A stretch of DNA of 11,628 bases from an uncultured Bacillota bacterium (GTDB lineage Bacteria > Bacillota > Clostridia > Peptostreptococcales > Anaerovoracaceae): assembly GCA_946410475.1 (NCBI GenBank), contig CAMKAM010000034.1:1-11628 (forward strand). The letters are read 5' to 3'. Shown here piece by piece: positions 6,771 through 11,628 of this stretch. Numbering within the stretch: position 1 is the first letter of the stretch; each line of letters begins with the position of its first letter. The translations under genes were made by a program, and so were the position numbers. The notes under the pieces were generated by a model. The model saw nothing but the letters and a program-made list of their open reading frames with translations, had not been told where the DNA came from and did no database searches.

Positions 6771-7808
6771 ATGATTTTTCTCAAAGGTATTTTTTGTTTG
6801 CTTATAGCGCTGGCGCTTTTTTCCGTATTCAGCATGAAGGCGCCGAAGGGAAGTGAAGCCATGAGCGGTCTTGCGGGAGCTGCTGTTACGACGTTCCTCG
6901 TCGAAGCTCTCTGCGGATGCATCGGCGGAGATCTTCTCGGGATCGGTTTTCTTGCTGATATAGGTGAGGCGGCTGGATCCATGGGCGGAGTCGCTGCTGC
7001 TGCCCTCGTTCCGATAACGATGGGTGCGGATCCGGTGTTCGGAGTCGCGGCCGCCGCTGTCGCAGTGAAGTTCGGCATACTTCCGGGATTCATCGCGGGA
7101 TATGCTGCTTACTGGCTTTCGATACTGATCAAAAAATACATACCGGCCGGCATCGACACCATCATAGGCGCCGTAGCGACGGCATGCGTGGCAAGATTGC
7201 TCCTTACAGTCAGCGCTCCGGTCGTCGACAGCGTACTTGGAACAATCGGTGATTCAGTGATGTCAGCTACGGATCAGGCTCCGATACTGATGGGGTTCGT
7301 TCTCGGCGGCATCATGAAGATGGTCTGCACATCGCCGCTCTCGTCGATGGCGCTGACGGCCATGCTGGGTCTCACAGGCCTTCCGATGGGCATCGCTTCG
7401 ATCGCGTGCGTAGGAGGAGCATTCAGCAACGGCATCGTTTTCAACAGGCTCGGAGTAGGGAATAAAGGCCAGGTCCTGGCAGTCATGATCGAGCCGCTTA
7501 CTCAGGCTGACCTCGTAACACAGAATGCCGTGCCTCTTTATTCATGCAATTTCTTCGCGGGAGGCCTTTCGGGCATCATCGCGGTCTCACTGGGAATAAT
7601 CAACAACGCGCCGGGAACGGCTTCGCCTGTTCCGGGACTGCTCGCTCCGTTCGCGTTCAACGATCCGCTGACTGTCGTCATGGCGATAGCGGGCGCTGCT
7701 GCTGCAGGGATCATATGCGGAACGGTCGGCACGAAGCTCATGATGGGAACGAAGGTCGGCAAGCTGATCCTTGCGAAGACGTGCGCTCATCAGGGTGCGG
7801 GCGCATAG
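6771..7808 (+). CDS. PfoR-like / PTS EIIC-type integral membrane protein under glycine riboswitch control
   Basis: The 345-residue protein is strongly hydrophobic, with about eight to ten possible membrane segments rich in Gly and Ala. Its pattern (GADPVFG, a long GGIMKMVCTSPLSSMALTAMLGLTG block, EPLTQADLVTQNAVPLY, FNDPLTVVMAIAG) resembles the PTS_EIIC_2 family. That family includes Clostridium perfringens PfoR, a regulator of perfringolysin O named from genetics. No EIIA or EIIB domain is fused or encoded nearby, so sugar phosphorylation by this protein alone is unlikely. The first hydrophobic segment (about 1-22) looks like a signal anchor. A purine-rich ribosome binding site, GGAGAGAGAGG (6754-6764), precedes the ATG. 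The glycine riboswitch suggests transport or sensing of glycine or a related compound; this is inference. Family assignment is from recalled patterns and is moderate. Confidence 0.75.
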   Translation: MIFLKGIFCLLIALALFSVFSMKAPKGSEAMSGLAGAAVTTFLVEALCGCIGGDLLGIGFLADIGEAAGSMGGVAAAALVPITMGADPVFGVAAAAVAVKFGILPGFIAGYAAYWLSILIKKYIPAGIDTIIGAVATACVARLLLTVSAPVVDSVLGTIGDSVMSATDQAPILMGFVLGGIMKMVCTSPLSSMALTAMLGLTGLPMGIASIACVGGAFSNGIVFNRLGVGNKGQVLAVMIEPLTQADLVTQNAVPLYSCNFFAGGLSGIIAVSLGIINNAPGTASPVPGLLAPFAFNDPLTVVMAIAGAAAAGIICGTVGTKLMMGTKVGKLILAKTCAHQGAGA

Positions 7809-7822
7809 ATGCAGTAAGCAGA

Positions 7823-7839
7823 CCCTTTCTGACAAAGGG
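7823..7839 (+). other. Short hairpin after the membrane protein gene
   Basis: CCCTTT (7823-7828) and AAAGGG (7834-7839) form a 6-bp stem with a 5-nt loop, 14 bp after the stop codon. No T-run follows, so it is not an intrinsic terminator by itself; it may protect the transcript 3' end. Confidence 0.3.
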
Positions 7840-7874
7840 CGGCACGATAGAATAAGAAATACAGTTGCAAAAGG

Positions 7875-7915
7875 AACGGCGCTCCGCTTTGATGCGGAGC
7901 GCTGTTGCTATTTTT
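7875..7915. terminator. Terminator hairpin between convergent genes
   Basis: A 13-bp stem (7875-7887 with 7894-7906, one G-T pair) with a 6-nt loop TTTGAT contains a perfect GCGCTCCGC/GCGGAGCGC core. It is followed on the + strand by GCTATTTTT (T-run 7911-7915). On the - strand the flank reads CCTTTTGC, a weak T-run (7869-7872). It probably ends transcription of the membrane protein gene and may act in both directions, since the citrate synthase gene ends at 7941. Confidence 0.8.
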
Positions 7916-7940
7916 GAAGTATATTACCTGATGCCGAGGA

Positions 7941-9323
7941 TCAGCGTTTGTCGATCGGGACGAATTCGCGGTGATCCTGTACGTTGATGTAAGCAGGACG
8001 CATCAGCTTCTTGCCGGCGATCAGTTCCTCGATCCTGTGGGCCGTCCAGCCGGAGAGCCTTGCCGTCGCGAACAGCGGTGTCGCTACGTCGGACGGGATA
8101 TCGAGGCATCTGTAAACTATTCCGGAGTAGAGGTCTACGTTGCCGCACATCGGCTTTTCGACGCCTGTCATGCTGGCTATCAGCTGCGGCGTACGCTCTT
8201 CGATGTAAGCGCACAGTTCGTAGTCGTCCTCGGCGCCGCTGTCGACACAGAGCTTTTTCGCCATATCCTTGAGGAGTACGGCTCTCGGATCGGACAGCGT
8301 ATAGATCGCGTGGCCGACGCCGTAGACGAGACCTGTCCCGTCATTTGCCTGACCGTTGAGGACCTTCGTCAGATAGTCATCGACCTGCTTGTGGTTGGTG
8401 ATGTCTTTGACGTTCGCTTTAAGGTCGTTCAGCATATTGATGACAGCGATGTTCGCACCGCCGTGCTTCGGTCCCTTGAGGGAGCCGACTGCTGCCGATA
8501 TCGCTGCGTATGTATCCGTGCCTGACGATGAGATCAGGTGGGTCGTGAACGACGAGTTGTTACCGCCGCCGTGCTCGCACTGCAGGACGAGGCAGAGGTC
8601 GAGGACCTTGGCTTCAAGATCGGTGAACTCGCCTGTCGGGCGCAGCATCCTGAGGATGTTCTCCGCTGTGGAGAGCTCAGGTATCGGATAGTGCAGGTGC
8701 ATGCTCGCGTTGTTGAAGAACGTCTGCTTCGCCTGGTATGCGTAAGCGATCAGCGCCGGGAAATATCCTATCAGCGAGATCGACTGTTTCAGTACGTTCG
8801 GTATGGATGTGTCATCCGGGTTTTCGTCATAACTGTAGAGAGCGAGGACGCTTCTCGCTATCTTGTTCATCAGATTGCTGGACGGCGCCATCATGATCAT
8901 GTCGCGCGCGAACCCCGGCGGGAGCTCTCTGTTCTCGCTGATCAGCTTGTTGAATTCATCGAGCTGCTGCTTTGTGGGAAGATCACCGAAGTTCAGAAGG
9001 AAGGTCGTCTCTTCGAAGCCGAAGCGGTCTTCCTTTCTGAAGTTATTTACAAGATCTTTGATATTGTATCCGCGGTAGTAGAGTTCGCCGTGGCAGGGAA
9101 CCTTCTTGTGGTCTTCATCGGTATCGTAGCCGTGTACTTCGCCGATCTTCGTCAGACCGACTACGACGCCTGTGCCGTTGGCGTTTCTAAGGCCGCGTTT
9201 AACGTTGTATTTGGGATAGAGCTGGCTGTCGATCTCGTCAGAGTTCTCGAGTTTGTCAGCCATCTTTGTGATGAAGTCGATCCTCCTTGGCTTCGACTTC
9301 AGTTTTCTTCTGATAAGACCCAT
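7941..9323 (-). CDS. Citrate synthase (si-type family, long clostridial form)
   Basis: This enzyme condenses acetyl-CoA with oxaloacetate to citrate, feeding the oxidative branch toward 2-oxoglutarate and glutamate. The catalytic set is present: H287 in GPKHGGAN, H338 in GVGHAIY and D397 in NVDLYSG. EHGGGNNSSF (250-259) corresponds to the conserved HxxxN segment. At 460 residues it is longer than the usual 370-430, with an extra basic N-terminal part of about 60 residues before the GEVHGYD/ELYYRGYNI region. The first motif residue after the second His is Ala (HAIY), where many homologues have Arg (HRVY). A 2-methylcitrate synthase activity cannot be excluded. The start is supported by GGAGGT (9331-9336, complement) 7 nt upstream. 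It is transcribed alone, divergent from uvrB. Confidence 0.92.
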   Translation of the reverse strand: MGLIRRKLKSKPRRIDFITKMADKLENSDEIDSQLYPKYNVKRGLRNANGTGVVVGLTKIGEVHGYDTDEDHKKVPCHGELYYRGYNIKDLVNNFRKEDRFGFEETTFLLNFGDLPTKQQLDEFNKLISENRELPPGFARDMIMMAPSSNLMNKIARSVLALYSYDENPDDTSIPNVLKQSISLIGYFPALIAYAYQAKQTFFNNASMHLHYPIPELSTAENILRMLRPTGEFTDLEAKVLDLCLVLQCEHGGGNNSSFTTHLISSSGTDTYAAISAAVGSLKGPKHGGANIAVINMLNDLKANVKDITNHKQVDDYLTKVLNGQANDGTGLVYGVGHAIYTLSDPRAVLLKDMAKKLCVDSGAEDDYELCAYIEERTPQLIASMTGVEKPMCGNVDLYSGIVYRCLDIPSDVATPLFATARLSGWTAHRIEELIAGKKLMRPAYINVQDHREFVPIDKR

Positions 9324-9360
9324 TCACATTACCTCCATATAATGATAAACCAAGTAGCCT

Positions 9361-9390
9361 ATTATACCATATCGAAAAGTCGTATAGCAA
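9361..9390 (-). promoter_or_regulatory. Citrate synthase promoter (extended -10)
   Basis: On the - strand, TTGCTA (9385-9390) and a perfect TATAAT (9361-9366) are 18 bp apart, and a TG one base upstream of the -10 gives an extended -10 element. The predicted start lies near 9354, about 30 nt before the ATG. Confidence 0.65.
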
Positions 9391-9399
9391 TATGGCGTG

Positions 9400-9428
9400 T
9401 TGCAAACGTATGTTCGCTATGATATAAT
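9400..9428 (+). promoter_or_regulatory. uvrB promoter (extended -10)
   Basis: TTGCAA (9400-9405) and TATAAT (9423-9428) are exactly 17 bp apart, with TGA directly before the -10 (extended -10). The start site near 9435 gives a leader of about 54 nt. The -35 overlaps a LexA box. The promoter is back-to-back with the citrate synthase promoter, the two -35 elements being only 9 bp apart. Confidence 0.75.
9403..9416. promoter_or_regulatory. LexA/DinR (SOS) operator at the uvrB promoter
   Basis: The sequence CAAACGTATGTTCG differs from the symmetric form CGAAC-N4-GTTCG of the Gram-positive LexA box at one base; read on the other strand, CGAACATACGTTTG fits CGAACRNRYGTTYC at 13 of 14 positions. 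It covers the end of the -35 and most of the spacer of the uvrB promoter, a position that blocks RNA polymerase. uvrB is a classical SOS gene in Bacillus, which supports the call. Confidence 0.8.
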
Positions 9429-9488
9429 TCGGGACAGGTATAGATCATCGATCGAGTAAGCAAACTGAAATACGGATATAGATATATA

Positions 9489-11459
9489 ATGAGTGGATTT
9501 AAAATCGTATCTGATTACAAAATGATGGGCGATCAGGAGCAGGCCGTTGAAAAACTCGCGGCGGGGATCCTGGAAGGCAGGCAGCACCAGACACTGATGG
9601 GCGTCACCGGCAGCGGCAAGACGTTCACTATGGCGAACATCATAGAGAAGGTGCAGAGGCCTACGCTGATCATCTCACACAACAAGACGCTAGCGGCGCA
9701 GCTCCACGGAGAGTTCAAAGAGTTCTTCCCGGAGAATGCCGTGGAGTATTTTGTCTCCTATTACGATTATTACCAGCCGGAGGCTTATGTTGCTTCCACG
9801 GACACATATATAGAGAAGGACTCGGACATCAACGCGGAAATAGAAAAGCTCCGCCATTCGGCTACGGCCGCGCTGTCGGAGAGGAAGGACGTCATCATCG
9901 TCGCCAGCGTCTCATGCATATATGGACTCGGCTCGCCTATAGACTACAGCAGCCAGGTGTTGTCTCTGAGACCGGGCATGGTGAAAGAGAGAAATGACAT
10001 CCTCAGGATGCTGGTCGATATACAGTACGCGAGGAACGATATGTCATTCGAGCGCAGCACTTTCAGGGTGCGCGGAGATACGATAGATATCTATCCGGCG
10101 GGCAGTGAGAGCGCTGTCAGGGTCGAGATGTTCGGAGACGAGATCGAGAGCATCAAGGAGATGAATCCGCTTACGGGGGAGATCTACGGACTCAGGGATC
10201 ACATCGCGATATTCCCGGCTTCGCACTATGTCACTGCGCCGGAAAAACTCAAGAAGGCGATCGGCACCATCGAAGAGGAACTCGACGAGAGGATCAGATG
10301 GTTCCGCGACCGCGGGAAACTGCTCGAGGCGCAGAGGATAGAGCAGAGGACGAGATACGACCTTGAGATGCTGCGCGAGATCGGAACGTGCAAGGGCATC
10401 GAGAACTACTCGCGTCACCTGAACGGTCTTCCGCCCGGGACGCGTCCGTATACTTTGATAGACTATTTCCCGGATGACTTCCTGCTGATGATAGACGAGT
10501 CGCATGCGATGCTGCCGCAGCTCCGGGCGATGTACAACGGCGACAGATCGAGGAAGCAGAGCCTGGTCGATTACGGATTCAGGCTGCCGTCGGCTCTGGA
10601 CAACAGGCCGCTTACTTTCGACGAATTCAACGACATCACGGGACAGACCGTATACATCAGTGCCACGCCTGCCGTCTATGAAAGAGAGCAGAGCGGAGGC
10701 GTTACAGCGGAGCAGATCATCAGGCCGACAGGTCTTCTCGATCCGCCGATAGAGGTAGTGCCGACCGAGGGACAGATCGACCACCTCATCGGAGAGATCG
10801 GCAAGGTCACTGATGACGGAGACAAGGTGCTGGTGACGACGCTGACGAAGAAGATGGCGGAGCAGCTGACGGAGTATCTCGAGGGCGCCGGCATCAGGGT
10901 CAGGTATCTGCACTCGGATATAGATACGCTCGAGAGGATGGAGATCATCAGAGACCTGAGGATGGACAAATTCGACGTCCTTGTTGGTATCAACCTGCTG
11001 CGTGAGGGGCTCGACCTTCCGGAGGTGGCGCTGGTCGCGATACTGGATGCGGACAAGGAGGGCTTCCTCAGGAACGAGACATCTCTGATGCAGACGGTAG
11101 GCCGCGCGGCGAGGAACGTGCGCGGACGCGTCGTGATGTACGCCGACGAGATCAGCCCCGCTATGAAGCGCACGATCGAAGAGACGGAGCGCCGCCGCGA
11201 GATACAGAACAGATACAACGAAGAGAACGGCATCACTCCGAAGTCTGTCGAAAAGTCGATCCGCGCCGTCATAGAGGCGACGAGGGCAGAGGAGACGGAT
11301 ACGGAGGGCCTTGCGCCGAGCGAGATGACGAAGAAGGAACTTCTGGAATATATCGCTTCTTTGGAAAAGGAGATGCGCAAGGCGGCAGAGGATCTGCAGT
11401 TCGAGCGGGCTGCGATGCTGCGTGACAAGGTGTTCGAATACAGGGCAAGCTTGTCATAG
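9489..11459 (+). CDS. uvrB: UvrB, excinuclease ABC subunit B
   Basis: UvrB is the damage-verifying helicase-like subunit of nucleotide excision repair; it is loaded by UvrA and recruits the UvrC nuclease. The 656-residue protein has the normal length. It contains Walker A GVTGSGKT (38-45), the DNA-clamping beta-hairpin starting at YDYYQPEAY (about 92-100), the helicase Walker B DESH (336-339), motifs GINLLREGLDLPE and QTVGRAARN near the end of the helicase core, and a C-terminal UVR domain (about 620-655) for UvrC/UvrA contact. The start at SGFKIVSDYK matches the family N-terminus, although no clear Shine-Dalgarno precedes it. The usual PTGDQP segment reads MMGDQE here. A LexA box in the promoter predicts SOS induction. 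uvrA follows after 8 bp. Confidence 0.97.
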   Translation: MSGFKIVSDYKMMGDQEQAVEKLAAGILEGRQHQTLMGVTGSGKTFTMANIIEKVQRPTLIISHNKTLAAQLHGEFKEFFPENAVEYFVSYYDYYQPEAYVASTDTYIEKDSDINAEIEKLRHSATAALSERKDVIIVASVSCIYGLGSPIDYSSQVLSLRPGMVKERNDILRMLVDIQYARNDMSFERSTFRVRGDTIDIYPAGSESAVRVEMFGDEIESIKEMNPLTGEIYGLRDHIAIFPASHYVTAPEKLKKAIGTIEEELDERIRWFRDRGKLLEAQRIEQRTRYDLEMLREIGTCKGIENYSRHLNGLPPGTRPYTLIDYFPDDFLLMIDESHAMLPQLRAMYNGDRSRKQSLVDYGFRLPSALDNRPLTFDEFNDITGQTVYISATPAVYEREQSGGVTAEQIIRPTGLLDPPIEVVPTEGQIDHLIGEIGKVTDDGDKVLVTTLTKKMAEQLTEYLEGAGIRVRYLHSDIDTLERMEIIRDLRMDKFDVLVGINLLREGLDLPEVALVAILDADKEGFLRNETSLMQTVGRAARNVRGRVVMYADEISPAMKRTIEETERRREIQNRYNEENGITPKSVEKSIRAVIEATRAEETDTEGLAPSEMTKKELLEYIASLEKEMRKAAEDLQFERAAMLRDKVFEYRASLS

Positions 11460-11467
11460 GAGGACAT

Positions 11468-11628
11468 ATGATAAAAGACATCGTCGTCAGAAGGGCGGCA
11501 GAGAACAATCTGAAAGATCTGAGCGTGACGATACCCAGAGACAAGATGGTCGTTCTGACCGGACTGTCGGGCAGCGGAAAGTCGTCGCTCGCTTTTGATA
11601 CGATATATGCCGAGGGGCAGAGAAGGTA
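11468..11628 (+). CDS. uvrA: UvrA, excinuclease ABC subunit A (5' part only)
   Basis: UvrA is the ABC-type ATPase that recognises DNA lesions and delivers UvrB. Only the first 53 codons are inside the window, and the reading frame is open to the end. The N-terminus shows the family's opening IVVRRAAENNLKDLSVTIPRDK, followed by the Walker A motif GLSGSGKSS and the conserved LAFDTIYAEGQRR. The start has a strong GGAGG (11459-11463), which overlaps the uvrB stop, 4 nt before the ATG. It is cotranscribed with uvrB from the SOS-type promoter. Confidence 0.95.
   Translation, partial: MIKDIVVRRAAENNLKDLSVTIPRDKMVVLTGLSGSGKSSLAFDTIYAEGQRR

Noticed and set aside
8538..9422. 294-residue open frame on the + strand opposite citrate synthase
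   Set aside because: The opposite strand encodes a citrate synthase with an intact catalytic triad, and the frame runs through the citrate synthase promoter region.
1..11628. CRISPR array, insertion sequence, phage or tRNA/rRNA genes
   Set aside because: No regularly spaced repeats, transposase motifs, terminal inverted repeats or tRNA-like folds were seen; the window is gene-dense core metabolism and repair.

Overview
The window looks like a chromosome segment of an anaerobic Gram-positive bacterium (Firmicutes, probably class Clostridia, moderate G+C). Evidence: purine-rich GGAGG ribosome binding sites, sigma-A type promoters, a Bacillus-type LexA box, the uvrB-uvrA order, a clostridial-style citrate synthase and a tandem glycine riboswitch. 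Exact taxonomy cannot be set from the sequence alone.

Region 1 (about 218-6408, + strand) is a complete [NiFe]-hydrogenase maturation operon in the order hypA-hypB-hypF-(YbaK/EbsC-family gene)-hypC-hypD-hypE. A good promoter (TTGTAC-N17-TATAAT) precedes hypA. HypF and HypE make the cyanide ligand from carbamoyl phosphate, HypC and HypD assemble the Fe(CN)2CO unit, and HypA and HypB insert nickel. All diagnostic motifs are intact. Three things stand out: HypB carries its histidine-rich stretch at the C-terminus, a YbaK-family aminoacyl-tRNA deacylase-like gene is locked between hypF and hypC by an overlap and an abutting stop/start, and a dyad resembling a Rex operator lies between hypA and hypB. 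No hydrogenase structural gene is in the window.

Region 2 (about 6409-7915, + strand) is a separate transcription unit. A near-consensus promoter (TTGACG-N17-TAAAAT) is followed by a tandem glycine riboswitch, an intrinsic terminator whose 5' arm overlaps the closing stem of the second aptamer (so glycine is predicted to switch the gene ON), and a 345-residue polytopic membrane protein resembling the PfoR / PTS_EIIC_2 family. A strong 13-bp hairpin ends the unit. This pairing of a glycine sensor with an orphan EIIC-like membrane protein is the most interesting part of the window: it suggests a glycine-linked transport role.

Region 3 (7941-11628) holds a citrate synthase gene on the - strand, converging on the membrane protein gene, and a divergent uvrB followed by the start of uvrA on the + strand. 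The 165-bp divergent intergenic region contains two back-to-back extended -10 promoters. A LexA (SOS) box overlaps the uvrB -35, so the excision repair genes are probably DNA-damage inducible.
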